Shown here piece after piece: positions 8,592 through 17,534 of a stretch of 64,000 nucleotides of DNA; positions within the stretch are counted from its first letter, which is position 1; every line of letters starts with the position of its first letter. Origin of the DNA: JAFLCM01 sp046154665 (lineage in GTDB: Bacteria; Planctomycetota; Phycisphaerae; Phycisphaerales; UBA1924); contig JBJXFG010000098.1 of the NCBI GenBank assembly GCA_046154665.1, positions 1 to 64,000 of the forward strand. The letters run 5' to 3'. The notes beneath the pieces are model-generated. The model worked only from the letters and a program-made list of their open reading frames with translations, did not search any database and was not told where the DNA came from. Both the position numbers and the translations under genes were made by a program.

Positions 8592-8903
8592 ATGGCTCAA
8601 GTGCCGCCGAGTTCGAGATCGCTGGCCCGGAACCTCGGGTCGTTCCTGGGGCACATTGTGAAGGGGATTCGGACGCCGGTGGGGACCGGAGACGAGCAGG
8701 AAAGCCCTTCGGAAGGTCCGCAAACCGTGGAAGTGTCTCGACAAACGCAAACCGGGGAGGCTGTGACGCCGATGGGTAGAGTGACGCTTCGGCGGACGGT
8801 GATCGACGAGGTCATCGTGCCCGGTCCCCCCGGCCCCCCCGGAGCCCCCGGCCCAGGCCAGCCCGCGACTCCCGCCGAACCTCCGCCGAACCAGGATCGT
8901 TAG
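8592..8903 (+). CDS. small protein with a short collagen-like tail, unknown function
   Basis: A 103-residue protein. The N-terminal part is amphipathic (SRSLARNLGSFLGHIVKGIRT), the middle is polar (VEVSRQTQTGEAVTPMGRVT), and the tail is a Gly-X-Y-like run (GPPGPPGAPGPG) followed by a Pro-rich end. It has no signal peptide. The downstream lipoprotein gene starts 12 bases after the stop, with its Shine-Dalgarno sequence overlapping that stop, so the two form an operon. I do not recognise a family. Confidence 0.6.
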   Translation: MAQVPPSSRSLARNLGSFLGHIVKGIRTPVGTGDEQESPSEGPQTVEVSRQTQTGEAVTPMGRVTLRRTVIDEVIVPGPPGPPGAPGPGQPATPAEPPPNQDR

Positions 8904-8915
8904 AAGGAACCAGCC

Positions 8916-9569
8916 GTGATGAACACTTCTCAGAACGCCCGTCTCCGGTCTATCGCCGACACGCGATCGAACCGTATCGCTCGCGTCCTCGCTGTGGCGG
9001 TGATGGCGCTGACGGCGACGTTGACCGGGTGCGAAGAAGCCTCCACGGTGTCGCGCGGGTTCATCGACAACGGCGGCCCCCAGGCGATCGGGCTGGCGCC
9101 GGTCGTCGCCATCAGAAAGACGTACGACACCGACGGCCCGCGCGTCGCCTTCGATAACCAGTCGTCCAAGACCCTTGAAGTGCGCTGGTGGATCGCCCGC
9201 GTGGACGCCGGCGAGCCCGAAGGGTTCACCGACCTGCGCACCGGGCAGCACCTCGGTTTCATCTCGAATCCGGGCAAGAAGGTGGCGCGTCACACCGAGC
9301 GCAAGCCGTGGCCCACAGGCACCGTGGACGCCGTGGTGCGCGTCGAAGTGCGTGAGCGACTGACCGACGGGACGACGAGCGAGCCGACGTGGATGGAACT
9401 GCCGCGGCCCGGGCCTTACCTGCTGCGGGTGCGCGAGATCGACGGCCAGCTCGCGTTCGATCGCCCGCGCGACGACCGCGAGGTGGTGGTGCTGCCGAAT
9501 GATCTCATGCCGGTGGGGCGCAACGGCGAGTTCCCGGTGTACCGCGAGCGCGTGTCGATGTCGGAGTGA
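8916..9569 (+). CDS. secreted lipoprotein of unknown function
   Basis: A 217-residue protein. A basic N-terminus leads to a hydrophobic stretch and the lipobox LTGC, so it is a predicted lipoprotein. The body contains VAFDNQSSKTLEVRWWIARVDAG, suggesting a beta-sandwich domain, but no catalytic motif. The GTG at 8916 and an ATG at 8919 are both possible; AGAAGGA (8902-8908) is 7 bases from the GTG. Function unknown. Confidence 0.75.
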   Translation: MMNTSQNARLRSIADTRSNRIARVLAVAVMALTATLTGCEEASTVSRGFIDNGGPQAIGLAPVVAIRKTYDTDGPRVAFDNQSSKTLEVRWWIARVDAGEPEGFTDLRTGQHLGFISNPGKKVARHTERKPWPTGTVDAVVRVEVRERLTDGTTSEPTWMELPRPGPYLLRVREIDGQLAFDRPRDDREVVVLPNDLMPVGRNGEFPVYRERVSMSE

Positions 9570-9580
9570 ATCCGCCGAAC

Positions 9581-9667
9581 AGCGAGCCCGGAGCGTGAGC
9601 GACGGGTATTTGAAATGCTGGAACCCACCTGTTTTCCACCCACTCGCTGACGCTCGGGGCTCGTTGG
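9581..9667. repeat. dispersed palindromic repeat, family A, copy 2
   Basis: The left arm GAGCCCGGAGCGTGAGCGAC pairs with the right arm ending TCGCTGACGCTCGGGGCTCG. It sits between the lipoprotein stop and the fumarylacetoacetase start, and its right end abuts the putative -10 element at 9668. Confidence 0.85.
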
Positions 9668-9673
9668 TACCCT
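9668..9673 (+). promoter_or_regulatory. putative -10 element of a leaderless promoter
   Basis: TACCCT ends 6 bases before the ATG at 9680. There is no Shine-Dalgarno sequence. GCTGAC in the right arm of repeat A lies 16 bases upstream and could serve as a weak -35. Confidence 0.5.
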
Positions 9674-9679
9674 CTCGGC

Positions 9680-11089
9680 ATGAGCAACGAACCCAGCGAC
9701 TTTCTCACCGGCGAACTCGACGAAACCCACGACCCCGACCTGAAGTCGTGGGTCGATTCCGCCAACGACCCGGCGACGGATTTCCCGCTCCAGAACATGC
9801 CCTTCGGCGTCGGGCTGCTCGAAGGCAGCGACCAGCCGCCATTCCCGTGCGTGGCGCTGGGCGATCAGGTGGTCGACTTGCTGGCGGTGCTCGAATCCGG
9901 CCTGCTGGGCGAGCCCGAAGACGAGGCCGAAGCAGCGGAGATGGAAGAGGTGCTCATCACGCCGTGGGTTGACTCCGAGGCATGGGGCGGCATCCGTTCG
10001 CGTTTGATCGAGCTGTTCTCGCACGGCAACACCGAGCTGAAGAACGACCGCAAGGCGCGGATGCTGGCGCTGCGCCCGATGAAGAGCGTGCGGATGCTGC
10101 TGCCGATGGACCCGCCGGCGAACTACACGGATTTCTACGCCTCGATCCACCACGCGACCAACGTGGGACGGATGTTCCGGCCGGACCAGCCGCTGCTGCC
10201 GAACTACAAGTGGGTGCCGATCGGCTACCACGGACGGGCGTCGAGCGTGGTGCCCAGCGGCATGCCAGTGCGCCGACCGTACGGGCAGACCAAGGCGGAC
10301 GATCCGGCGGGTGGGATGGGGGGCGGGGCCACGACTCCGCCGGAGTTCGGGCCCTGCAAGATGCTCGACTATGAGCTTGAGATGGGCCTTGTCGCGGGCA
10401 TCGGCAACCTCTTGAGCGAACCGATCACCATCGACGCCGCCCGCGAGTTTCTCTTCGGCATGGTGCTGCTCAACGACTGGTCGGCGCGCGACATCCAGAA
10501 GTGGGAATACCAGCCGCTGGGCCCGTTCCTGGCCAAGAACTTCGCGACGACCATCTCGCCGTGGGTCGTGACGATGGACGCGCTGAAGCCCTTCCGCTGT
10601 GCCGCGGCGAAGCGCGAGGCGGGCGATCCCGCGCCGCTGCCCTACCTCAACGATCCGTACGACCAGGATTTCGGCGCGTACGACATTCAGATGGAGGCGT
10701 ACATCCGCACCGAGGCGATGCGGAAGAAGGGCGTCGAGGCGCACCGGCTTAGCCGGGGAAACTTGAAGGACCTGTACTGGACGCCGGGGCAGCTGGTGAC
10801 GCACCACACCAGCAACGGGTGCAATCTTGAGCCGGGCGACCTGCTGGGCACGGGCACGGTGAGCGGCCCGACGCCGGAATCGCGCGGCTGCCTGCTCGAA
10901 CTCACATGGGACGGCCCCGGCAAGCCGCGCGTGCCGATCCAACTTCCCGGCGGCGAAACACGCACGTTCCTGCAGGACGGCGACGAGGTGATCTTCCGAG
11001 CGTTCTGCGAGAGGCCGGGGTTCCGGCGCATCGGGTTTGGGGAGTGCCGGGGTGAGATCGTGAAGGCGTTCAAGTCGGACTTGGATTGA
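9680..11089 (+). CDS. fahA: fumarylacetoacetase
   Basis: A 469-residue enzyme that hydrolyses fumarylacetoacetate to fumarate and acetoacetate, the last step of tyrosine/homogentisate breakdown. Visible family segments are YTDFYASIHHATNVGRMFR (with the catalytic His and first metal ligand region), VPIGYHGRASSVVPSG, DYELEMGLVAG, LNDWSARDIQKWEYQPLGPF and LGTGTVSGPTPESRGC. Acidic metal ligands in ELEM and NDWSARD are present. Length is about 50 residues more than the animal enzyme, mainly at the acidic linker near residues 60-95. It is transcribed alone; no hmgA or hppD is adjacent. Confidence 0.95.
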   Translation: MSNEPSDFLTGELDETHDPDLKSWVDSANDPATDFPLQNMPFGVGLLEGSDQPPFPCVALGDQVVDLLAVLESGLLGEPEDEAEAAEMEEVLITPWVDSEAWGGIRSRLIELFSHGNTELKNDRKARMLALRPMKSVRMLLPMDPPANYTDFYASIHHATNVGRMFRPDQPLLPNYKWVPIGYHGRASSVVPSGMPVRRPYGQTKADDPAGGMGGGATTPPEFGPCKMLDYELEMGLVAGIGNLLSEPITIDAAREFLFGMVLLNDWSARDIQKWEYQPLGPFLAKNFATTISPWVVTMDALKPFRCAAAKREAGDPAPLPYLNDPYDQDFGAYDIQMEAYIRTEAMRKKGVEAHRLSRGNLKDLYWTPGQLVTHHTSNGCNLEPGDLLGTGTVSGPTPESRGCLLELTWDGPGKPRVPIQLPGGETRTFLQDGDEVIFRAFCERPGFRRIGFGECRGEIVKAFKSDLD

Positions 11090-11198
11090 TGTGATTCGTC
11101 GCGTGCTCGCGGCCCTTTGCCGGGCGAGGCGAGGGGTCTGGTGCTTGTCAGTGACGCCGAGCACCGAAGCCCGGCGGACCGGACTTCGGTGGTACGCC

Positions 11199-11262
11199 CC
11201 CCCGAATCCCCACTCCCGACCCCCCACTCCCCACTCCCGCCCTGCCACTCCCGCCCCTCCGC
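11199..11262. repeat. low-complexity C-rich tandem tract
   Basis: Imperfect repeats of CCCCACTCCC and CCCGACC fill the space directly before the ATG at 11264. They leave no room for a ribosome site. Confidence 0.7.
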
Positions 11263-11263
11263 C

Positions 11264-11599
11264 ATGAACCATTACCACATGTGGTGCAACCTGCGTGAGT
11301 CTCGCAAGGACCTTGAGTTCAGCGCCAGCGTGCGCGCGTACCTCGATCATCTCAAGGGGCAGGGGCTGATCGAAAGCTGGTCGTTGCAGCGCCGCAAGTT
11401 CGGGTTCGGGCCGCCGGGGTTGGGCGAGTTCCACATCACCGTCTCGACGCGCGATCTGGCGCAGCTCGACTCGGCCTTCGGCGTGGTCGCCACGCGCGCC
11501 GGCGAGGTCGAGCGGTTGCACCACCCGGTGTACTCGATGGTCACGGACTTCGTCAGCGCGCTGTACCGCGACTTCCCCGATCCCGAGCGCGTGGGATAG
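11264..11599 (+). CDS. DUF6614-like small conserved protein
   Basis: A 111-residue protein (MNHYHMWCNLRESRKDLEF...) with the conserved-looking run RRKFGFGPPGLGEFHITV and the end ALYRDFPDPERVG. It matches my recollection of the DUF6614 family of about 110 residues, which has no assigned function. It is soluble and predicted cytoplasmic, with one domain that looks like a ferredoxin-type alpha/beta fold. The ATG at 11264 has only the C-rich tract before it. Confidence 0.7.
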   Translation: MNHYHMWCNLRESRKDLEFSASVRAYLDHLKGQGLIESWSLQRRKFGFGPPGLGEFHITVSTRDLAQLDSAFGVVATRAGEVERLHHPVYSMVTDFVSALYRDFPDPERVG

Positions 11600-12027
11600 G
11601 GCACGCTCTGCTCAGACAATCCGGCACCGAGCCGACCGCGGCTGAACAAAGGTTTCGTAAGACGGATCGACAGCGCTTCACGAGTGGCTCACGCCGACGA
11701 TGAGCGGAGTCTTCGCAGCGAATCGTCGCGCTCACGCACGAGGATCGGTGATCATCCGCATCAGGAGTGTTCGCGTGCCGCGCCGGCGAGGATGCACGCA
11801 AGAGAGTCCCAGAATCAGTCACAGGTTCCCGGTCGCGCTGACGCCGGGATATCCGGCTTTACGAGCGAGAACTCGGGGGTTCGGGCAGGGTTGGCCGTCT
11901 GTGACGGGGTGCGAGAAGGGCAATGTGAAAACCGCGCTGGCCGACACGTCGAATAGACAGCATGGTTGTCTGCGGGCGCTCCGTCACATCTGTTGGGTCG
12001 GCGGGCGCTCCGCCGGAGCACAGGACC
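11600..12027. other. intergenic region without a recognised gene
   Basis: This 428-base region has somewhat lower GC than its flanks and precedes the PEP-CTERM-like gene. No frame has coding character. GGAG at about 12015 is a plausible ribosome site for the gene at 12028. Confidence 0.45.
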
Positions 12028-12666
12028 ATGGTCAAAATTAAGACGAGTTGTGCGGTTCTCGCGTCGGCCCTTTCGCTGTTGGCCGCCGCCGGCGCTGCGA
12101 ACGCCGGCATCATGATCGGATCGAACGCCTCGGCGGGTGAGGGCAACACCAACGCGACCTTCACCGGCACGCTCGACTACACGCCGAACACCGCCACCAC
12201 CGGCACCCTCACCGTCGTGCTCACCAACACCACCGCGCCGGCCCTCAACGCGCGGCTCACGGCGTTCGTCTTCAACATCGGCTCGGCCCTCAGCCCCTCG
12301 TCGCTCCTGCTCACCCAGGTTGGCGCGAACCTCTCGAACATCTCCGGCGGCAGCGCCAACCCCTTCGGCTCGTCCTACGTCGGCGGCGCGGGCACCGGCG
12401 GCCAGTTCGAGGGCGGCGGCAGCCCCAACAACGGCATCGCCCCAGGCAACTCCGGCACGTTCACCTTCCGCATCACCACCACCAGCGCGCCAGCGCTGAC
12501 CGCCAGCGACTTCCTCACCGGCCCCTACAACCACGACTTCGTCGTCCGCTTCCGCGGGCTGGCGGACGGTTCATCGAGCAAGATCCCGGCGACGATCGTG
12601 CCCGCGCCGGGGGTGGGGGCGATGGCCCTGATGAGCGTGTGCGCGATGGCGCGGCGGAGACGTTGA
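12028..12666 (+). CDS. PEP-CTERM-like secreted protein
   Basis: A 212-residue protein with a signal peptide (SCAVLASALSLLAAAGAANA-G). The body is rich in Thr, Ser, Asn and Gly and looks like an all-beta extracellular protein. The C-terminus is a sorting tail: VPAPG, then a hydrophobic stretch (VGAMALMSVCAMA), then RRRR. In planctomycetes such tails are taken to be recognised by an exosortase, which removes the tail and anchors or exports the protein. No exosortase gene is in the window. Substrate or partner unknown. Confidence 0.75.
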   Translation: MVKIKTSCAVLASALSLLAAAGAANAGIMIGSNASAGEGNTNATFTGTLDYTPNTATTGTLTVVLTNTTAPALNARLTAFVFNIGSALSPSSLLLTQVGANLSNISGGSANPFGSSYVGGAGTGGQFEGGGSPNNGIAPGNSGTFTFRITTTSAPALTASDFLTGPYNHDFVVRFRGLADGSSSKIPATIVPAPGVGAMALMSVCAMARRRR

Positions 12667-12937
12667 TTTCACCGCCTCTGGCGGAACAGCGAGCCGACCG
12701 TGACCTGCGGCGGACGATCAGCGTTTAAGCAGACCGGGCGACATGCGCGCTTCGCGGGTTCAGTCGGGCACTGTTCGATCGGGCGGACGCGGACCCTCAG
12801 GGGATCAGGAAGCGGGCGTTCCGGGCAAGAATTGTTTGGCTTGGGTTAACATTGTGGAGAAGTAGCCACTCTAAGACCTTGCTTGCGATTCGAGATAGAC
12901 TCCTAGCTGGCGACGGATCGGGCCAAAAGGAGTACGT

Positions 12938-14455
12938 ATGATGTTTGATGACGCCAAGAGGCACCTGAAGCGTCAGGTGGAACGTATTCTGGATGAGAAC
13001 CCCGGGAAGACGCGAAGCGTCATTATCCAGGCCCGAAGTTCCGCCGCGCACGAAGAATCCGCGAAGCGAGTCGCGCGCCGAGTGGCCGAGTTGATCCACC
13101 GTCAAGGTTTGTGCCAGTCGTCTCGCGAACTCCTGCCCTCTCGCATGACGCGGGCCGCGGGAAAGGGCGAGAGACTTCGCGGGAGTCGGCGTCAAGCTTC
13201 GGGAATGCACGGCCCCAACGCGGCGGCGGTGCGCGTTCTGCAGCAGTCGTTCGGCACGAACTTGAAGTCGCTCCAGACAAGTCTCATTGAGCAGGCGCGG
13301 GGCACGCGCCGTGCGGGCAGAGCCGTCCAGTCGCCTGTCGCACTCTGGACATCCAACTCGCTCGTTGTCGAGATGCAGGAGAACGCGCTTCGTGGCCTGC
13401 CGGAGACCAACTCCCACGAAATTCGCAACATCTATCCAAATCGATCGTTGTTCGTCCCTCGAATTCAGAAAGTCACCGACCTCCCGGATGAAGTGCGTGA
13501 GGCGACGTCGAGTTCGTGGGGTGTCTCGAAGATCGGGGCCCTCTCCGTCTGGGGTGCGCACGGTGCTCGAGGCAAGGGTGTCACGGTCGCCGTCCTTGAC
13601 ACGGGTGTTGACGCGGGCCACCCAGACCTGCTCGGAAAGGTCAAGGAGTTCGCGGCTTTTGACGAGCGAGGCGTGCTGCTGAAGAATGAGCGGGCTTCCG
13701 ATCAGGACACCCACGGGACGCACTGCTGCGGAACGATCGCGGGTGGGAACGCCAGCGGCAAATGGATCGGCGTCGCGCCAGACTGCGACCTCATCGTTGG
13801 TCGTGTGCTTGGACGCGACGGCGGCACGGAAGCGCAGGTGCTCGCGGGCCTGAAGTGGGCCATCGATCAGGGAGTCGACGTGATCAGCATGTCCCTGGGC
13901 GGATTGACGGAACAGATGGAGGTGCCCGATACCTACACCGAGACGTTTGCAGTCGCCGCCGCGGCGGGCATCACGGTGGTGACCGCGATCGGGAACGAAG
14001 GCAGCCAGACGACTGGGTCTCCGGGGAATAACTGGCTGTCCTTCGCCGTCGGCGCCACGGACCACGCCGATCGCGCCGCCGGATTCAGCGGCGGGCGGAC
14101 CCAGGTGCTCAAGCACTCACGCACCATTCCGGAACGTCTTCTGCCCTTGGTCTATTCAAAGCCGGACATCTCGGCACCAGGTGTCGCGGTGTACTCGGCG
14201 ATCCCGAAGGGCCGGTACGAGTACTACAATGGCACGTCAATGGCGACTCCCCATGTGGCCGGTGCCATCGCCTTGCTCTTGAGTTCCTGCGATATCCGCA
14301 ACCGGTATGACGGCCTCGAGCGGGTCCAGATGATCAAGCAACTGCTCATCGGGGCCGTCCGAGAACTCGGTGAGTCCGGCCAGAACCACCGCTTCGGCTT
14401 CGGGCGGCTCGACATCCTTCGTTCGATCGGGTTCGCAAAGGAGCGTGGACTTTGA
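12938..14455 (+). CDS. S8 subtilisin-like serine protease without signal peptide
   Basis: A 505-residue protein with a clear ribosome site (AAAAGGAG, 12924-12931). The catalytic triad is Asp221 (VAVLDTGVDAGHPD), His259 (DTHGTHCCGTIAGG) and Ser434 (YNGTSMATPHVAGA), with oxyanion Asn353 (AIGNEGS). Residues 1-110 are basic and helical. Residues about 135-185 (SNSLVVEMQENALRGLP... IYPNRSLFVP) resemble an inhibitor I9-type propeptide. There is no signal peptide or membrane segment, so it is predicted to act in the cytoplasm. It overlaps the next gene by four bases. Base composition looks less GC-rich than the flanks, which suggests acquisition. It could be a housekeeping intracellular subtilisin, but the partner makes a regulated or conflict role more likely. 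Confidence 0.9.
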   Translation: MMFDDAKRHLKRQVERILDENPGKTRSVIIQARSSAAHEESAKRVARRVAELIHRQGLCQSSRELLPSRMTRAAGKGERLRGSRRQASGMHGPNAAAVRVLQQSFGTNLKSLQTSLIEQARGTRRAGRAVQSPVALWTSNSLVVEMQENALRGLPETNSHEIRNIYPNRSLFVPRIQKVTDLPDEVREATSSSWGVSKIGALSVWGAHGARGKGVTVAVLDTGVDAGHPDLLGKVKEFAAFDERGVLLKNERASDQDTHGTHCCGTIAGGNASGKWIGVAPDCDLIVGRVLGRDGGTEAQVLAGLKWAIDQGVDVISMSLGGLTEQMEVPDTYTETFAVAAAAGITVVTAIGNEGSQTTGSPGNNWLSFAVGATDHADRAAGFSGGRTQVLKHSRTIPERLLPLVYSKPDISAPGVAVYSAIPKGRYEYYNGTSMATPHVAGAIALLLSSCDIRNRYDGLERVQMIKQLLIGAVRELGESGQNHRFGFGRLDILRSIGFAKERGL

Positions 14456-14943
14456 GCCGAGTGAACACGCATCCGCTCTCTGTCGATTTGAAGACCATGA
14501 AACCGCGGCCTTCAAAGATCAAGACCCCTGCGACGCGAGCCGGGTCGCTCGTGGATCGAGTCATCGACCTGACCGAGAAGCAGCGGAAGAAACTCGGTGA
14601 CGACGAGATCGTCGCTTGGATGATGAAGGGCAAGGGGCCCGCCCGGGGTTTCATCGTCGAGGCCGCCGTCCCACCGGTCAGACTCTACCCGTATCTCAAT
14701 CGAACCGAAGTCGGCGGAATCAAGAGGATCGGTGGCATTCAGCGTATCGTGGTCGCACCGAAAGCACGCCGCGATCGTCAGTACGCCAAACTCGGTGAGC
14801 ATCTGGCCAAGATCGGGCTCGACGGTGTCGAACTCTCGGCCGCCAACGCCTACTGCGTGGACATGAGCCCCGCGGACCTGCCCAAGCTGTTGAGTTCTCC
14901 GCTGGTCCGTCTCGTTCGATTCAACCGAAAGATCGGCGCGTAG
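14452..14943 (+). CDS. small protein coupled to the subtilase, resembling a free-standing propeptide/inhibitor
   Basis: A 163-residue protein with a TTG start at 14452 that overlaps the protease stop (TTGA), implying translational coupling. Residues about 1-60 are basic and polar. Residues 65-163 form an alpha/beta region ending in ANAYCVDMSPADLPKLLSSP and LVRLVRFNRK, the pattern of the last helix and strand of I9 subtilase propeptides (alternating hydrophobics, 'LTPEE..AL...P.V..V..dr'). The protease carries a similar segment of its own. The inferred role is an inhibitor or folding helper for the protease. The alternative is a substrate or sensor. Family assignment is by pattern only. Confidence 0.7.
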   Translation: MSRVNTHPLSVDLKTMKPRPSKIKTPATRAGSLVDRVIDLTEKQRKKLGDDEIVAWMMKGKGPARGFIVEAAVPPVRLYPYLNRTEVGGIKRIGGIQRIVVAPKARRDRQYAKLGEHLAKIGLDGVELSAANAYCVDMSPADLPKLLSSPLVRLVRFNRKIGA

Positions 14944-14981
14944 CCCGCGAACGCAAGTTCCCGCAAGCAGGCACGCGACTA

Positions 14982-16568
14982 CTACGCGAGTTTCTCCTCA
15001 AGGAACCACTTCACCTTGTCCATCGCCATGCGCGTCTGCTGACCGGTGTCGCGGTCGCGCATGGTCACCGTCTGGTCTTTCAGCGTGTCGCCGTCGATGG
15101 TGAAGCAGTAGGGGCAGCCGGCTTCGTCCATGCGGGCGTAGCGCTTGCCGATGGACTGCTTCTCGTCCATCTCGATCGCGCCCAATCGCCAGAACCGTCC
15201 GTGCAGTTCTGCGTGCAACCGCTCGGCGGCCTCGGGCATGCCGTCCTTGTTCACCAGCGGGAAGATCGCCGCCTTGATGGGGGCCACGCGGGGGTGGAAC
15301 TTCATAAACTCGGGGCTGGGGCGACTCTCGTCGCGCGTGTAGCCCTCGCAGATGAGCGCCAGCGCGCCGCGATCAAGCCCCGCGGCGGGCTCGATGCAGT
15401 GCGGGATGTACCGCTCGCCGCGGCGGGAGCCGTTGGGCAGGATCTCGCCGCGCTCGGTGTCGTTGTACTCCATCTTCGCGCCCGAGTGCTTGGCGTGCTG
15501 GGTGAGGTCGAAGTTACCTCGGTGCGCGATGCCTTCGAGCTCGCCGAAGCCCGGCGCGGTGAAGGGGAAGCGGTACTCGACATCCGAAGTGCCGACGGAG
15601 TAGTGCGAGAGTTCGTCCTTGTCGTGCTCGCGGAGGATGAGATTGTCGCCGGCGAGGCCGATGGCCTTCCACCACTCCATGCGGAAATCCCGCCAGAACT
15701 TGTACCAATCCTGGGATTCATCGGGGTGGCAGAAGAACTCGAGTTCCGCCTGCTCGAACTCGCGCGAGCGGAAGGTAAAGTTGCGTGGCGTGACCTCGTT
15801 GCGGAAGGAGCGCCCGGTGTTGCCGATGCCGAAGGGGACACGGACTCGGGTGGTATCCCAGACGTTCTTGGCCTGGACGAAGACGCCCTGGGCGGTCTCG
15901 GGGCGGAGATAAGCCTTGTTGTTCTCAATGTCGCCCGTAGCGCCGAGGACCGTGGGGAACATCAGGTTGAACTGACGCGGCTCAGTCAGTGTGCCCCTCT
16001 CCTTTGCATGCGGCCCAACCACACGATGGAACTCGCCGACCGGAATGTCTTTCAATGGCTTTACGTGGCAATCCTTCAGGGGCAGTTCTTGCTTGAGATA
16101 CTTCGCAAGCCGCTTGTGCGCCAGGACTTCAGTGTCGTCTCCAGGCATGAACGCGTACATCGGGTTTGCCCCGCTATCCGTACGCTCCTTCACGACAAAC
16201 ACATGATCATAGCGATATCGCTGCTTGGTCTCCTTGCAATCCACCATGGGGTCGTTGAAACCCCCAACGTGCCCACTCGCCTCCCAAACCTTCGGGTGCT
16301 GGATGATGCACGTCTCCACCGGCACGCACGTCACCTCGCGCCCGTTCGGCCCTTTGCGCCCCCAGCAGGGGCGCATGATCATGTCCTCCCACCACGCGTC
16401 GCGGAGGTTCTTCTTCAGTTGCGCGCCCAAAGGCCCGTAGTCCCAGAAGCCGTTGATCCCGCCGTAGATTTCCGAGGCCTGGTAGATGAACCCTCGGCGT
16501 TTGCAGAGGGCCATGATGGCGTCCATCGGCTTGGAACTGGTGCTGGTGCTGGGGGTCGAGTCGGACAT
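14982..16568 (-). CDS. glyS: glycyl-tRNA synthetase, dimeric class II type
   Basis: A 528-residue enzyme that charges tRNA-Gly. It is the alpha2 type, single-chain, found in archaea, eukaryotes and some bacteria, rather than the alpha2-beta2 type. Visible: MALCKRRGFIYQASEIYGGINGFWDYGPLG at the N-terminus, the class II motif 2 region VRVPFGIGNTGRSFRNEVTPRNFTFRSREFEQAE, the motif 3-like region CIEPAAGLDRGALAL, and the C-terminal anticodon domain (APIKAAIFPLVNKDG, DEAGCPYCFTIDGD). Length fits the family. It is convergent with the subtilase partner gene. (Motifs are quoted in pieces; the motif 2 arginines are present.). Confidence 0.95.
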   Translation of the reverse strand: MSDSTPSTSTSSKPMDAIMALCKRRGFIYQASEIYGGINGFWDYGPLGAQLKKNLRDAWWEDMIMRPCWGRKGPNGREVTCVPVETCIIQHPKVWEASGHVGGFNDPMVDCKETKQRYRYDHVFVVKERTDSGANPMYAFMPGDDTEVLAHKRLAKYLKQELPLKDCHVKPLKDIPVGEFHRVVGPHAKERGTLTEPRQFNLMFPTVLGATGDIENNKAYLRPETAQGVFVQAKNVWDTTRVRVPFGIGNTGRSFRNEVTPRNFTFRSREFEQAELEFFCHPDESQDWYKFWRDFRMEWWKAIGLAGDNLILREHDKDELSHYSVGTSDVEYRFPFTAPGFGELEGIAHRGNFDLTQHAKHSGAKMEYNDTERGEILPNGSRRGERYIPHCIEPAAGLDRGALALICEGYTRDESRPSPEFMKFHPRVAPIKAAIFPLVNKDGMPEAAERLHAELHGRFWRLGAIEMDEKQSIGKRYARMDEAGCPYCFTIDGDTLKDQTVTMRDRDTGQQTRMAMDKVKWFLEEKLA

Positions 16569-16685
16569 GGGTGGTCTCTTCGTTCTCGCGTCGGGCCGCG
16601 GCGTGGTTCACGGACGAAACAGGTCGAGATGGTAGCGGGCGACGGCGGCGGACTGTGCTAGGCTGCCTTCGCGCCGCCACCCCGC

Positions 16686-17456
16686 ATGACCGCACCAAGC
16701 GTCACCCTGTTCGTCGCCGCGGCCCCCGCCGAGGGGCTCGCGGTGGCCCGCGCGCTCGACCCGGAGCGGTTCGCTGACAAGTCGTTGGGCGCCGTGCGTT
16801 GGCGGGCCATGCCGCTGAGCGCGAACTTCGATCTCGTCATCACCGGCGTCGGCAAGGCCAACGCAGCGGCGGCGGTGGCCCGAGTGTTCGATCCGGCCCG
16901 GCACGCGACCGTCATCAACATCGGCGTGGCGGGGGCGCTGCCGCGCTCGAAGCTGGCGCTGCTGGACGTGGTGGTGGCCGATCCGAGCGTGTACGCCGAC
17001 GAAGGCGTGCGCACGCCGGAACGGTTCATCGACATGGCGAAGTGCGGCTTTGCGCCGAACCAGGGGATCGCGGGAACGCCGTCGGTCGCGGTGGGCGCGG
17101 ATGCCGCGCTCCGCGATCGGCTGGTTCTGCTGCTCTCGCGCGGGGCGGCGCACGGCGTGCGGCCCGGCCCCGTCGCAACGGTCTCCACCTGCTCCGGCCG
17201 CAACGGCATCGCCCTGCGCGTGGTGCGCGAAACCGGCGCCATCGCCGAGGCGATGGAAGGGGCGGCGGTCGGATTCACCGTGATGCGTCTGAACGCCGAG
17301 GCGCTCGCGGCGGCACCGGGCGGAACGGCGGCCCCGTTCGCCGAAGTCCGGGTCATCAGCAACACAACCGGCAACCGCGCGCGGCAGCGCTGGGACCTCG
17401 AAGGCGCGTTGACGCGGCTGTCCGATGTGGTGCGAGCGATCGCGCGCACGCAATGA
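16686..17456 (+). CDS. mqnB: futalosine hydrolase
   Basis: A 256-residue nucleoside-phosphorylase-fold enzyme. In the futalosine route to menaquinone MqnB removes the base from futalosine to give dehypoxanthine futalosine. Segments typical of the fold are VITGVGKANAAAAVARV, INIGVAGAL, VATVSTCSGRNG, AEAMEGAAVGFT and VRVISNTTGNR. The EAMEG motif binds the ribose and DLEGAL closes the domain. Methylthioadenosine nucleosidase is the nearest alternative, but ISNTTGNR and the closing segment favour MqnB. menG (19708) in the same window supports menaquinone synthesis. Confidence 0.85.
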   Translation: MTAPSVTLFVAAAPAEGLAVARALDPERFADKSLGAVRWRAMPLSANFDLVITGVGKANAAAAVARVFDPARHATVINIGVAGALPRSKLALLDVVVADPSVYADEGVRTPERFIDMAKCGFAPNQGIAGTPSVAVGADAALRDRLVLLLSRGAAHGVRPGPVATVSTCSGRNGIALRVVRETGAIAEAMEGAAVGFTVMRLNAEALAAAPGGTAAPFAEVRVISNTTGNRARQRWDLEGALTRLSDVVRAIARTQ

Positions 17457-17534
17457 GGGGACCTCGGTTCCGTTCGCCGTTGCCGAGAGGCCGCGCGATT
17501 TCACGCACGGATCAATCGAGCACCCTCGTGATGC

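Noticed and set aside
9416..11524. 702-codon minus-strand open frame
   Set aside because: Shadow of fahA and the DUF6614-like gene; no recognisable domain.
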